A stretch of 64,000 nt of DNA from Microplitis mediator (GCF_029852145.1 NC_079971.1:12753697-12817696), one strand, 5' to 3'. Positions 41,124-53,242 are shown, numbered from the stretch's first letter. The notes: generated by a model from the letters alone, not told the origin. Numbers and translations: made by a program.

Positions 41124-42852
41124 TATTATATTATTCTAGCGGCAGCTTTTTGAATTAAATTTGAATATAAATATATACTGTTTTAAAAATGTGATTCAAT
41201 TTCAAAATTTTTCGAGTGTGCTCCGAACAGCCTTCAGCAAGCAGCCAAATATGCCACTGATCGTTCCAAAAACTTTTAAATATTATGATTCTTTACCTTT
41301 TATAGATGTTTGTACCAATATAGATTTTGGCTATACAATTTGTCTGTAAATTTATGATTCAATATATTTTTTCAGCATTTATTAAAATAAAGAAATTCTT
41401 CAAAAAGTGGAAAATTAGTATTGATTGATGAATTTTTCTTTGTGACCTTAGATCGCATTGAATTTATTGGCTCCCAATACTTGTAATTGTGGTATAAATG
41501 GAATGATTGTCTAAAATAATTTCCTCTCAATTTTCTTTGAATTTAATTTTTTTTCTCTTTGTTACTCAATATATGTAAGATACCAAAAGATAATTTCTTG
41601 ATAACTAATAAACCGAATACTTCAAAAATATGATTTCTTTATTTTGTATTTAATTTAAATATCTTCAATTAATTAACTACAAATGTTGTGAGTAGATAAC
41701 GAATTAATATTCCTTGTAATGTAAATGAAAGAGAATCATTGCAAAGGAGAGAGAACAGAAGACAGTAAGTAAAAGAAATATACCATCCTTAGTTATCCCT
41801 GATTAAATAACTGAATTTGACCGGATTGAAAATTTTAATTCTGTTATATTCTGTTCAATTCGGTAAGACAGAATTTAAAAGAATTCAAGGATTAGTTTCG
41901 AATTAAACAGAATAAACCGATTGAAAATTTTTGAGTTAGTTTCAACTCCATTTAGTCCGAAGTCAAAACCAGAAATTCGAGGATTATTTTCGAATTAAAC
42001 AGAATAGAATTATTTAAATTCGTTTCAATTTGGAAAAATTCTAGTTTTTCTGCCGAATTTGACAAAATTCTTTTTCAAGTTAGGTACCGAATTAACAGAA
42101 TTTATCTGAATTATGTAGAATTAAAAATTCAATTATGTTTAATTCCCCGCTTTTTTTCTTTACTCTGTAATATAAAAAAAAATAATTTTTTTAAGCTTTC
42201 AACAATTCAGCTATTCCTTATTCGATCTATTTAACATACATTAAAAGAGTTTCTAAAGTTATAATTATTTATATTAATTATATATTAAATAATAAATGTC
42301 GAACAAAAATCGAATCACGGCGATTCCCCGTGAGCGCGACCAAACTAGACAGTGAAATTTTATTCTCAACGTTGCCACATATGCGGAACCGAAATATAGA
42401 AAGCTTGTATGGCTGTCATAAATTGTCTATGAATTTGGCAACGCTGTAAGAAAATAAACATTACGGCGATTCCCCGCGACGCAACCAACGAAGGCGGGAA
42501 GTGAAGCGCGACCAACGAAGGGTTATTAATACGTATGTGGTCAAAAACAATAAAAAAGAGGGCGGCACGTGAACTTCAACTATTCCTACATGGTCGTAAC
42601 TCAACACATACGCATTGTGGTATTGTGTTATGTAGAACACTTGTTGTCGATAAATTAGTTTCATAAGAATCTATCGAATAGATCTCCATTGTTTCATTTA
42701 TTAAACCGATAAGTAACAACCACAAGTATTGAATATTTATTTTGTGTCAATTTAATAGTGAGATTTTTATAAAAAGTCATTTGCGTGTTTTTACAGTGAG
42801 TTAGTGTTTTATTTCAGTAACCACTGTACTCAGTGATTATTTAATTTTCAAG
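41124..42852. other. Non-coding flank upstream of the Mutator-like gene
   Basis: Contains a loose repeat of the TTCGAATTAAACAGAATA theme (about 41897 and 41990) and two copies of ACGGCGATTCCCCG (about 42316 and 42462), the second followed by related GCGACCAACGAAGG text. These could belong to a transposon terminus, but I found no matching inverted copy downstream of 48228. Confidence 0.4.
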
Positions 42853-44289
42853 ATGGATAGTGATGAAGAAGCTATTGAAATTGAAATTGTTGATAATAGC
42901 AACAAGAAAAAAAGGAAGAGGCCACGTCCACACTCAAGAAAACATAAGTGTCAAAAAAAGTAAGTCACTTTAATTACAATTAGAAAGTTAATATTTATGA
43001 TTGCCAAAGGAAGGGTTCTACTAATAAAGCGGGTTCAAAAAGAAAGAAATACCATTAAAAAATAATAACAATAATTACTTGAAATAGGGGAAAATTAAAA
43101 AATATTTCATTAGGATGGTTTTTATTTCTTGACAACTTTCACAAAAAGGAAGCTGGAGAATTAAAAACTTTGTCATTTTGATTTCATTGAACCATCGTTT
43201 TCGAATTTTTAGTTAATTCGTTATGTTTTTTAACAGAGATTCTGACTAAAATATCATTTAATACTCAAAGACCATTTTTGTACTAGAAACATATCCTGGG
43301 TCGAAAAATTTGATCTGATTTTAGTCGAATTGGACGAGTTGATCGGTTGTTGATCTTTAACACAAATTTGAAGCTGTTTTTGATCTGTCGTTTTAAAAAA
43401 CAATTATGTTACGGGCAGACAAAACTAGATTAATTCTTAAATTTTAAAAAATTTTAGTTCTGACAATTTGCAAGGACTAAACTATAGATTAAATCTTGGA
43501 CTTGTATTATTATTATTTATGGACAATATTTTAAAAAAATGTTCCAAGTTACAGAATTGATTATGTTTTGTTTACTATTTATTTTGTGTCTTTTGTTTAA
43601 GAATATCAGCAGTTAATGAAAGTTTGACAGCTTTATTTTTTAGTTGTCTTAACTGAATATTTATAGTATTAAATAAAAGTAACAGAATAACTCTTAAAAT
43701 ATCAATAAATTTTTATTATTTACTGGATAAAATCGAAAAATATTTTCGCATTAGAAACCATCAAAATTCTTGTTACATCTTATTACGGAAACGCATTGGC
43801 ATGTTTCAAATATCAAGAAAATTAAAATAAATTTATAAAACTCGATTATTATTATTATTATTATTTTATTTCTCAAAGTCCTGTTTTTGATATAAAGGCG
43901 ATTAAAAACAGACTAAGAATCATAGTAAATAAAGTCTGTTTTTGTCTTTAAAAACAATTGAACACAGACCAATAATTAAAACAAAAAAGTCCGTTTTTAG
44001 TCTACTCACGATTTAAAACAAACTAAATATCATACGAAAATGAGTCTGATATTGGCCTGGATAATGACGGATAAAAACAGATTCAATTCCTATTTGAAAT
44101 AAGTACGATTTTTAAACTTAAATTGAAGAAAAAATATTTGAATTTATCATTTATTTTAAAACAGATCTAATTTTTTGACCCGGGATATAAACAAAAAATT
44201 GTAATACATCTTCTTATTTGTCGTGATGCCGGACATTTAATCTTTGACGTTCTTAAATCAATTTTTAATCCTCCATTTTTATTCTACAG

Positions 44290-46700
44290 CCGAAAAAAGA
44301 AACGTGAAGAAGAACTAAAATTATTCAAAGAATTGAAGGAATTCTGCGAAAGGAGAAAGATAGAAAAGATAGAAAACAAACAAGTGGAAGTAATTGAAGA
44401 AACTTTTGAAGTCGACGAATTAGAAGATGAAGACCAATCTCCAGAAAACGAAGAAGTGGAATCTAGACGTATGATTTTGAATAAATTTTCTAATGTAAGT
44501 TTTATTCAAAATATTAGTACTAGTAATATTAAATTTTCTAAGCCTGCATGTATTGTTAACGAATCGCGCCAAGCATACTCTGAGCAATCAGAGGAAAGGA
44601 TTAATCGAGATCCGAGGGAATTCGATCAATTCGCACTTGGCGCTTTTAATATAGATAATGTATATTTATCTCATAACATTAATAATGACAATGTATATTC
44701 TGCACCTCAATCTCATGATAATAGCCCTGTACACTCTGAGCAATCAGAGGAAAGGATTAATCGAGACCCTAGAGTCCTCGATCAATTCGTAAGTGGCGAT
44801 TCTAATGTAGATAATATATATTTTACTGATGACATTAATAGTGATAATAGTAGTACCGTAGTTGAATCTGATGATATAAGGCATGTATATCCTGAGGAAT
44901 GGAATAGTGGGGAAATTAGTGATTCTGAAGTTGAAAAAACAGAGAATTACAGTGATGACACGTCTTCTGTTCTATCTGAAGTATCAAATTATTCCAATTT
45001 CGATGATTTTTCTGATACCGAGTTTGCTTGTGATTCTAATGATTTAATTTTCCATTCAATGCATGAAAGCGACTCTGAACAAGAGTTTGTAGAAGATTTT
45101 GTTGAACCCTCTGAAAGCTTTTCGCAAGAATCAAGTGAGCAAAATTACACTCAATCCTTTACTTCTCATAAGCAAACTGACATTTCTTCTGTAATATCTG
45201 GTCGTCGATTAGTTGATATTGCTTACTTTTTAAAAGAACTTCAAAATTTTGGTGATGCTAAAATTCATCAACCTGGGTGCACTCGACGTTTGGAAGATGT
45301 TGATTTTTTTGAATTTAAAGATTTGGGGTTCAATACTTTATGTTACGTCAAGTGCTTGACGTGTCATATGATTGGTAAAGTTTATACAAACCCAAGTAAG
45401 CCTAAAAACGATTTTAATATCAATCAAACAGCTGCTATAAGTGTTATAGGCTCTGCGAGTACTTTCGTAGCTTTTAAAACTATGTTAGCTGTTTTCGGTG
45501 TGCCGTATATTTCATCGAAGACTTATCGAACGTATCGCAAAAATTTGATGCATCCTATCCGCGATGCTCTTGCAAATCAAATGTCTTTAAATGCATTAGA
45601 AGAAGCAAAATTTGCTGTTGAAAATGGTGGTCACTCCTTGTGGTATTCCGTGTATATCAGTTATTGCGGATGGCTATTTTGAGAAAAAAAGTTTTGTAGG
45701 GAGTAAATATGATTCTCTTGGAGCTACAGTCGCATTTATTGGTTGCTATACACAAAAAATTGTGACCGAGAAGTTTTAAATAAATACTGCTATATTTGTA
45801 CTTGCCATGAGAACCGTGGCATGGTACCACCAGCCCATGACTGCTGCAAAAATTATGATCGAAACAAAAGCTCCTCCAGTATGGGATCTTATGCTACTGT
45901 TGAAATATTTAATCGAAGTGTCAAATTACACGGGCTAATTTATAAGACTTTGATTGCTGATGATGACAGTAGTAATTATAAAAGTATTCTAGATTCTGAT
46001 CCATATAAGAATTATGGTATTACAGTACAACGAATTAAATGTACCAATCATTTATTCCGTAAATTGGGCGCAAAAATTAGAACCGCTGCTAACTATTCTA
46101 ATTCAGATAATTCACATAAACGCGGTATAGGTCCTCTTCGAGTAGCGATCAAAGCTAGCGCGTTGGAAATCCGTAAGATTATAACTTGTGATGTTGATCG
46201 CTTGAGAGTAGAACTTGATAACGACAACTTATCAAAGGATGAAGAACTACTAATTTTTCAAAAGAATACGGTAATATTGGAGGAACATATTCCTATTGTG
46301 CCTTACCATGTTTTTGGGGATCATAAAAATTGCCCCGCTGAATGGAATTATGATTTATCTAAACCAAACCAACTAACTAAAATAAAAGAGTATGGTTTAT
46401 TTACGAGAGTTGAAAAAATTATGAATGATTTGAGTTCTGATGCTGACCATTTATTGCATCAGGCAACAAGCAATCGTGTAGAACAATATCATTCGATATT
46501 AGCTAAATATCTCTCTGCTAAAAGAATTCAATATGGTGGAGCAGATGAGTTTCATGATAGAGTTTATATGGGTGCTCTTGATCAAACGACTTCCGGCAAC
46601 TCTTTGTCAACGCTCTATAAATTTTGTAAAAAAACTGTTCCACAGGCCGTTGAAAAACTGGAAAAAGAACAAGATTTACAAAGAAATATTAATACGAAAT
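44290..46700 (+). pseudogene. Mutator-like transposase module
   Basis: Starts with coiled, acidic low-complexity sequence in which SEQSEERINRDPR occurs twice, 153 nt apart. The transposase domain begins at GRRLVDIAYFLKEL (about 45200). Candidate catalytic residues: Asp in VIADGYF (about 45660, in the shifted frame), Asp in ADDDSS (about 45960), Glu in NRVEQYHSIL (about 46475). The typical KYCYICTC ... HDCCKN Cys/His cluster lies at about 45785-45860. This matches the animal Mutator-type domain (Pfam 'Mutator') as I remember it. Confidence 0.75.
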
Positions 46701-46929
46701 GCCGGGAAGCTAATAAAAATAAACCAAAACGCAGGCGCCAATATTTTGGACCTGATAAAGATTATGGTCCTGATGCTGCTCAACCTGACCTAAATCAAAC
46801 TGACCCTAATGCTTTTGTACAAAAGAAAGAAGATTGTCATCGAAAGCTTCGTGAACGTCAAATGAAACGAATTATTCATGAAGCTGAAACAAAAAATGAA
46901 TTAATTCATGGAAAACCACACCAATTTGA

Positions 46930-47570
46930 AAAAGATATGATTCCTGCTAATATGTTTGGGAAAATATGTCGTATGTTAGAAACGACTTCATGCAGTCCAG
47001 TCATTTACGATATATGTCATCCCATCGAATATGAAGGTAATTATCTGTTATCTGCGCAACGTGATCGAAACAATGCTCTCCGTCGTTTAGAAATAGAAAT
47101 TGACCGTAAGATTTTACCATGTGGTATATTTTTTCCAACGATGAAGAGAGCTTTTACTTGTGTGCCAGACCCGACGGTCTTGTTGATGATAATAGTATAG
47201 TCATTCTTGGCCGTGTCTCAGATGAAGGAGAAAGTATTTCTGACGCATTAAACAATAATAGGAATTTGAAAAGTATATTTTCACAAAAAGTTCCAACACT
47301 AGTTAACGTAAATCATTCTGTGTATTACGTCATTCAAGGACAGCTTTATGTCACTGGCAAAGAATTCTGTCACTTTGCTGTTTATACTTCTAATGACTTA
47401 AAAAAAGCTGAGACAATAAAAAAAGACGACAAATTGTGGAATGATCGTATGAAAGCAAAGCTACATAGATTTTACTATTCTGCTTTAATTGATGAACTTT
47501 GTGATAGTAGGCTAAGTCGAAATATGCCTGTTCGTGAAGCTCCATTTACTGTCGAAGCCAGAGCTAAAGA
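46930..47570 (+). pseudogene. YqaJ-like (PD-(D/E)XK) nuclease module, frameshifted and probably altered at its active site
   Basis: The N-terminal part (ICRMLETTSCSP, about 46965) is in one frame. After about 47135 the domain continues in the next frame with ARPDGLVDD (about 47155) and VIQGQLYVTGKEFCHFAVYT (about 47330). The layout fits YqaJ-family exonucleases, which normally carry PDG ... E-x-K. Here the position expected for E-x-K reads VILGR, so the nuclease may be inactive or the stretch changed. Confidence 0.6.
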
Positions 47571-47699
47571 AGCTCAGAGACGAGCTAATGTATTAGCGAA
47601 AAAAGCAAATCAACAAGGTGGCGTACTAAATGCACCAGTTGGCTCTGTTATTTCTGATGATTGTAAGGAATTGATTGAAAATTATAGAAACGTAGTTGC

Positions 47700-48228
47700 G
47701 AATCATAAATTCGAAGATTATCGACAGAATATTATGACCACCGGTAGTTATTTAGACGATATTTCTATTTCTCGTTTTCTATTATTACTTGAAGATCGAG
47801 GTTTCACTGTCCAATTACCAATCACTATTCTAGATCCTCGAAAACAATCAACTTCTAGCAATGAATTGCTAATACTTGGTGGTCATATAAGTAATCAGCA
47901 TTGGTGCTGTGTACATTTCAATGGTCAATCTGTGGCTGTATACGACAGTTTAAACCGTAATAGTTTGGCTCAGATGTCGAATGTAGAAATAGATTATTTA
48001 AATACACGGTATCCTAACAATCAAATTATTTTCAAGAAAGTTACTCAGCAACCTGACGGAAGTAGTTGTGGAGTCTATTCAGCTGCATATGCTACTACTA
48101 TTGCGTTGGGTGGTGATCCGACTAAATTAAATTATTCAAAAGATGCGGCTATAATGCGACATCACCTTTGTTATGAAGTAATTAAAAAAAGACAGCTTGT
48201 GCAATTTCCATGCACTCCAAAAAATTAG
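47700..48228 (+). CDS. Ulp1/C48-type cysteine peptidase module
   Basis: C-terminal 170 residues of the ORF 47119-48228. Catalytic triad candidates: His in QHWCCVHF (about 47900), Asp in VAVYDSL (about 47940), and Cys in QQPDGSSCGVYSA (about 48050) with the oxyanion Gln just before it. This is the arrangement of SUMO-protease-like (Ulp1) domains found in some plant and animal MULE elements. Intact and in frame from 47119. Confidence 0.7.
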
Positions 48229-48989
48229 GATTTTGAGTGTGACTGCAGTAAAGAAATTTTTTTTATTAAGACACTTGAAAACATTAAATCAATTTGAAAT
48301 ATATATTTATGTTTGTTCCCTGTTTAGAAAATCTCATAGAATCCAATAGATTCCCACGGAGATTTTATAAGAATGAATGAGTTCTATTAGAAGTGCTTTA
48401 CTTAAGTATATGGCATTCTACAAATATCTATAAATATTTATCGGATTTTTTAAGCAGGGTTAATGAACTATATTGAAGTACAATATATACCTCATATGAT
48501 TGTTCTTATAAAATTATTTAGAGAATGTTTATTACTATTTCATAGCTTAAATTTATTAATCACAAAAAATATTTACCCGAACATAACTTTTAAGCCTTAC
48601 TGATGAGTCCTATGTATTATGTCCAGGGTATAATTATGTGCATGACTTTGTGATACATAAATTATTTTTTTGACTTGAAAGTTTATAACTCTAAAATGTA
48701 ATGATATCTTTTATTATATGCAAACAGAAAAATAATTTTTTTAAGTAGCTATTGATATTTAGTTGAGCTATCTGTGATCATTTAAAAAAAAAACAAGTGA
48801 CTCTGTATTTGAAGTGATAAATGATTGGTTTCAGCATACTAAACTAATAGCTATTAACAATTTCCTTTCTATGTAACTTTATCAATGATACATATCAATG
48901 GTCTAAGGCAAAAAGTGGCTAAAAAGAATAAGATGTTTGATCAATTTTCTTTGTCACGATCGGGACGAAACCATTTTTTTAGGAGATGT
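48229..48989. other. AT-rich flank, no gene seen
   Basis: No ORF, tRNA or element terminus recognised. Confidence 0.4.
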
Positions 48990-49220
48990 GTTTAGATAGT
49001 ATATTACATACCTAGGCCAGTAAAATAAGAAAATTCTCAGAGCACATGTAATTGTTGGCCGAGGCGAAGCCGAGGCTGACAAACATGTGGTCTGAGGCTT
49101 TCTTTTTTACTGGCCAAGGTGCGTATACTATTTTTCTGCTCGACGAAGCCGGAAAGTTGCAACTTCGTTTAGGGCAGCGGCCCGAAAGTTGCCACTTTCC
49201 GGCCGGAGGGCAGAAAAGTG
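48990..49220. repeat. Foldback repeat
   Basis: GGCCAGTAAAA (about 49015) and TTTTTTACTGGCC (about 49104) are mirrored, with flanking CAGAGCACATGT/ACATGTGGTCTG and ATAGTATATTAC/GTATACTAT. A second mirrored pair follows, GGAAAGTTGC / GCCACTTTCC. Non-coding; short CCGAGGCGAAGCCGAGGC loop. Confidence 0.55.
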
Positions 49221-49526
49221 ATTGTCTATAATAGTCTATAATCAATGATTATTATATTTCAATTAATTTTTAAATTAATTTTACATATTGTTTTTAAAGT
49301 TAACGATGTACACAGAAAAAAAGGATTTCTTGAACTAAGGAATTTACGTTCTTCCCATATTTTTTCTTGAATCAAGCTTACAATTTGTATTTGATTCAAA
49401 TAACAACAAAATTTAAATTTAGAAGCTAATTTCTTTATTGAATAAATAACTATCTCGATTCAAGAATAGAATTATTCAGCTTGAAAAATTTTTGTTTTTG
49501 TTTAGAAACATTTCAGACTTATCTTA

Positions 49527-49770
49527 AGTATTTTTTTACTCGGTTTAAAGTATTTAGATTTTTAATTCCAGTATTTTTTTCTTGGCTTAATATAATTTAA
49601 CTTTTGACACAAGTATTTTTTTTCTTGGCTTAAAATAATTCAATTATTGACTCAAGTATTTTTTTTCTTAGTTTAAAGTGATTTGATTCTCGGCCCAAGT
49701 ATTTTTTTCTTGGTTTAAAGTGATTCGCTTCTCAGCCCAAGTATTTTTTCTCTTGGTTTTTCAAGAAATA
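49527..49770. repeat. 42-43-bp minisatellite
   Basis: AGTATTTTTTTCTTGG starts at 49527, 49570, 49612, 49655, 49698 and 49740, giving five full units and a partial one. Each has a TTTAAAGTGATT-like centre and a CCCA or CTCA end. Confidence 0.8.
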
Positions 49771-49880
49771 ATTTTTCTGTTTAAAATAATTATTTAACTG
49801 TACGACTTATTTTATCCATCTGGGAGGGTTAAATGTCATTTTTTCTACCTTCGGTAAAGAAGAAATTTCAATTATTTTGA

Positions 49881-49963
49881 CGTATGATGGGACTCGAACC
49901 GCCGACCCTTCGAGTCAGAGTGGTTTAAGTCATGTACTTTAGACCACTCGGCCACCACACGCA
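49881..49963 (-). ncRNA. tRNA-like sequence (Ser/Leu-type promoter boxes; probably a pseudo-tRNA)
   Basis: On the minus strand TGGCCGAGTGG matches the A box and GGTTCGAGTCC the B box. They are spaced as in class II tRNAs with a long variable arm, and an acceptor-like pairing (CGTGTGG with TCATACG) can be drawn. The D, anticodon and T stems do not pair properly by hand, so I treat it as tRNA-derived rather than a functional tRNA. Confidence 0.4.
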
Positions 49964-50811
49964 TTTGGAAATAAAAATTTATTCTGTTACTTAAAGCTAT
50001 TCAGTATTATATATATTCAAGACTAAGCTAATAAAAAATTCCTTTATTGAACAATAAAAATTTGAAAGAGTTCTATGTTTATAATAAAAAAAATTTAGCC
50101 TTCATTTGTAAACCATCAAGTTTTCATAATTTAAGAATATTTTATTTCAAATTAAAAAAAAAAACAAGTATAGTTTCACTCGGAAATTCCTTAAATAGCT
50201 GAATTTATAATAAATAAAATACATATGTGCCCAAATATTTGCTAAACTTACAAATAATTATAACATTTATGAAATAATTATTATTATCTTGCTTTTTAAA
50301 TTTTATCTACTTAACCTTATAACGTGGACAAAATTTTCATTTCTTGTGCAGGAGCGACAAAGATAGAGTAGTGAGAAAAGAGTAGGAGATCCTTTGCGTG
50401 AAACCAAGAGAAAACTTACTTGGCTTAAGCTCGCAGTACTCTTGGTTCGAGATTTGTATTTTAGTTCAAGTTATTACTGTTTATTGACTCAAAACATCGC
50501 ATTACTTTATTCACTAATGTAGATTTCTTGTACTGAACATTTATATTGTTTGGTTAAAGTAACAAATATATTACATTAAGGAACAATATTTATAAAATCA
50601 AAAAATTTTAATTATTTAATTAAGTAACTCAACTGTTGAATCAATCTTTGAAGATATATTGAGTCAAAACTTTTTTTTCTTCGTTCAAGATTTAAAATTC
50701 AAGGAATTTTTTTACTTCCGTCAAGAAAATCTCGGTTTTCATTCCATGCCCTCAAAAGTTTCTTGGCTCAAGAAAAATTTCTTTGAGCCAAATAATTTTT
50801 TTTTCTGTGTA

Positions 50812-50984
50812 TTGAATCTCTCTTAAGAAATCAAAAAAAATTTCAGGTATAGGAAAGTTATCGGCGTTGATCTAATCAAAAGAACTCAAGTTTTAGACTG
50901 ATCTCAAAGTTTTTATATCCCAAAAATTGTTTTTGAATATTCTTTAGTGGCCATATTAATATGTGCGCGCGCACAGATCTGTGG

Positions 50985-51030
<46 letters not shown>

Positions 51031-51188
51031 ATGTGTGTTCGAATGTGTTACTGTGTGTGCGAATGTGTGCAATCGGAAAACAAAATAGTTTAACATCCCT
51101 TGGATCAAATCAAAGATATTTTCAGCAATCGTCAAACCAATATTTAAATTTGTTATTTTTTGGATCACCCTAATATAAATGTATATAC
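50812..51188. repeat. (TG)n microsatellite in non-coding flank
   Basis: A pure TG run of about 43 bp at 50985-51027, followed by TGTG/AATG variants to about 51070. No gene. Confidence 0.85.
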
Positions 51189-52246
51189 TGTAACATGAGG
51201 AAATTCGAGCTCGACCCGTGGTTCAATATTATTTGAATAAAATAAATAGTTATCCGGTGAGCCAATTCGAGTGACACCTATGAGCAAATATTTCGACTTT
51301 GACCAAGCAATCGACTCGACGCATTGATTGTCAAGAGAGATCCGGGATAGACACCGAACTGAACGGCCACGTTCATTTTTTATTTTTTTGAACAATTCAC
51401 CTCTGACCAACCGAACAATTTCGATTCCGAGTTCAAAACAATTAAATTATTGATCAAAGTGACCGACAAGTAAATTCCGAGTGAACAATAAACCGACGAT
51501 TGTGAACAAGCCGAAGCATCGGCGCGATTTTGAACAAAGTGTATATGTGATTTTATTATTGAACAAGTGAACCGCGTTTGTGTAATAATTAAAAAATTAA
51601 TTAATTAATTACGCGCAATAAATATATGATCGTGCAATTTGACGCGTTACCGAAATAAAATATTATTTTATATTTTATTTTATTTCGTTCGAGCAATTCT
51701 GAGAATTACGGATTATCCGTGTCTCATTCGCAACAGCAGTCTTGTCACCTCGCCGTGTAAGAATACTCTGACGTCACTCGTCAAGTATTTCATTAATACT
51801 TCCGCTGTATGTGTGTCTCCGGACAATAAAATTATATTATTTTAATTTTGTAAATCGACTGTGTTTCTCCGAGCAATGAACTAATTGTGTTTTCGATCAA
51901 CTACGATTTTTTTTTATAATATTGTTTATATCGAGTCAAGCCGACAACGGCATTTATATTTTTTTTGTAACCGATAACTTTATTTGTGATACCGATCAAT
52001 TTATTATTTTGTGTTCAATATACGACTAATTATTTTGTGTTAATTCTGATTAATTATTTATCGTAATCTTAAGTGCCTGACCTTTCCCCGATCCGCCACC
52101 CTAAGTCGACATTTTTGATAATTGTTCATTTGGTGATTATAAAATCACCTGGCGCCCAACTAATAATTTTGAACAAGGTTGCCAAAAATCGTACGTGTAT
52201 TCGGACTTCACTCCGGTAGATCCCCGGTGGTGAAAAACCCGTTACA
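51189..52246. mobile_element. Probable solo LTR, 1058 bp
   Basis: TGTAACATGAGG...AACCCGTTACA, with TGTAAC/GTTACA inverted termini and ATAC on both sides (51185-51188, 52247-52250). More GC-rich and structured than its flanks. Contains TGGCGCCCAAC at about 52151, which resembles a PBS, so the borders should be treated with some caution. No ORF. Confidence 0.55.
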
Positions 52247-52539
52247 ATACATATATATATTTATATTTATATGTAAAATAAACATGGATGGCGAGGGGCG
52301 CTTGCGCATTATCGTCCTAGTACAGCTGTTTTTTTTTTATTATTGCTAATTGGTAAGCCTGAATTTTGTAAATTCTATTTGAAAAAATTTTTGTTTATCT
52401 ACTTAGTTTTTTTTTTGTTATTAATCGAGATATTTTGAGTAAATTCCTTTATAATTATAAAAAAAAATACTAATGTAATAAAAAAAAAAAAAAACAAAAC
52501 AAATTTGAATGAATGAAAATTGTATATATTTTAAATTTC

Positions 52540-53242
52540 CCATACGAAAAAAATATATATCCGGATATATCCGGGCAAATCTGGAATATCTCGCATATAT
52601 GCAACATATATATTAGGGTGGGTTGAATAAAAACTTTTTTTTTGTTTTTCTTAGCATGGGGGTAGAATTTGTACCTTATAAAAAAAAAAAATTTTCAAGA
52701 AAAAAAAAATTTTTTTACTCAACATTTTGAGGTGGCCCACTCGTTTTTTAAATGAATAATTGATTAAACGGAGTAGTTCCAACGAAAAAAATTTTTTTTT
52801 GTCCAAAAGCGTGGAAAATATCTAATAATTGTCGAATGTGATTTTTTTTACTTCACTTTCATTTTAATTCAAAAGAAAATGCTTTTCATTTTTGGATTTT
52901 TTACTTAAATTACAAAAATAATAGGAAAAAAATTTTTTCAACCTCTGACTTACAATTAGCTTTCAAGGGGACACCCTACAGATTCTAGAACACCATGTAA
53001 TTTTTTTCGTTGGGACTACCCCGTTTGATCAATTATTGATTTTAAAAACGAGTGGGCCACCTTAAAATGTTGAGTAAAAAAATTTTTTTTTCTTAAAATT
53101 TTTTTTTTTTTAATAAGGTACAAATTCTACCCCCATGCTAAGAAAAACAAAAAAAAAGTTTTTTTTCACCCCACCCTAATATATATAAATATATGCCTCA
53201 TACATGCAGATTTGCCCGGATATATATTTTTTTCGTATGGAT
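52540..53242. repeat. Outer foldback: CCATACGAAAAAAATATATA ... mirrored
   Basis: CCATACGAAAAAAATATATA plus CCGGGCAAATCTG at the left is mirrored by CAGATTTGCCCGG plus TATATATTTTTTTCGTATGG at the right. The loop is almost wholly another foldback element, so one palindrome is nested in another. Confidence 0.75.
52611..53181. mobile_element. MITE with TATTAGGGTGGG termini, near-complete foldback
   Basis: 571 bp. TTAGGGTGGGTTGAATAAAA at the left, TTTTTTCACCCCACCCTAA at the right; TA duplication. Long arms mirror each other (GGGGGTAGAATTTGTACCTT, GAGGTGGCCCACTCGTTTTT, TAGTTCCAACGAAAAAAATT). No ORF. Confidence 0.75.

Larger units (their letters stand above)
42853..48228 (+). pseudogene. Mutator-like transposase fused to YqaJ-type nuclease and Ulp1-type protease modules (frameshifted)
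   Basis: Exon 1 is 42853-42959 (ATG; basic KKKRKRPRPHSRKH stretch). A 1330-bp GTAAGT...CTACAG intron follows, and exon 2 starts at 44290 with the frame kept. The rest is one long coding region that needs three frame changes, near 45640, 45755 and 47135; the last two fit a missing base in an A run and a T run. Module order: acidic/Ser-rich N-terminal region, Mutator-like transposase, YqaJ-like region, C48 cysteine peptidase. No convincing terminal inverted repeats were found, so autonomy is unproven. It may be an almost intact element with assembly indels, or a true pseudogene. Confidence 0.75.
49309..50811. mobile_element. 1.5-kb non-autonomous element with TACACAGAAAAAAA ends
   Basis: Left TACACAGAAAAAAA and right TTTTTTTTTCTGTGTA are inverted copies; TA is the likely target duplication. 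Inside both ends CTTGGCTCAAG/CTTGAACTAAG themes are mirrored. It carries a 43-bp minisatellite and a tRNA-like sequence but no ORF. Confidence 0.55.

Noticed and set aside
49881..49963. Functional tRNA-Leu/Ser gene
   Set aside because: Promoter boxes fit, but several stems fail to pair by hand; kept only as tRNA-like.
50956..51173. ORFs over the TG microsatellite on both strands
   Set aside because: Translation of simple repeat sequence.
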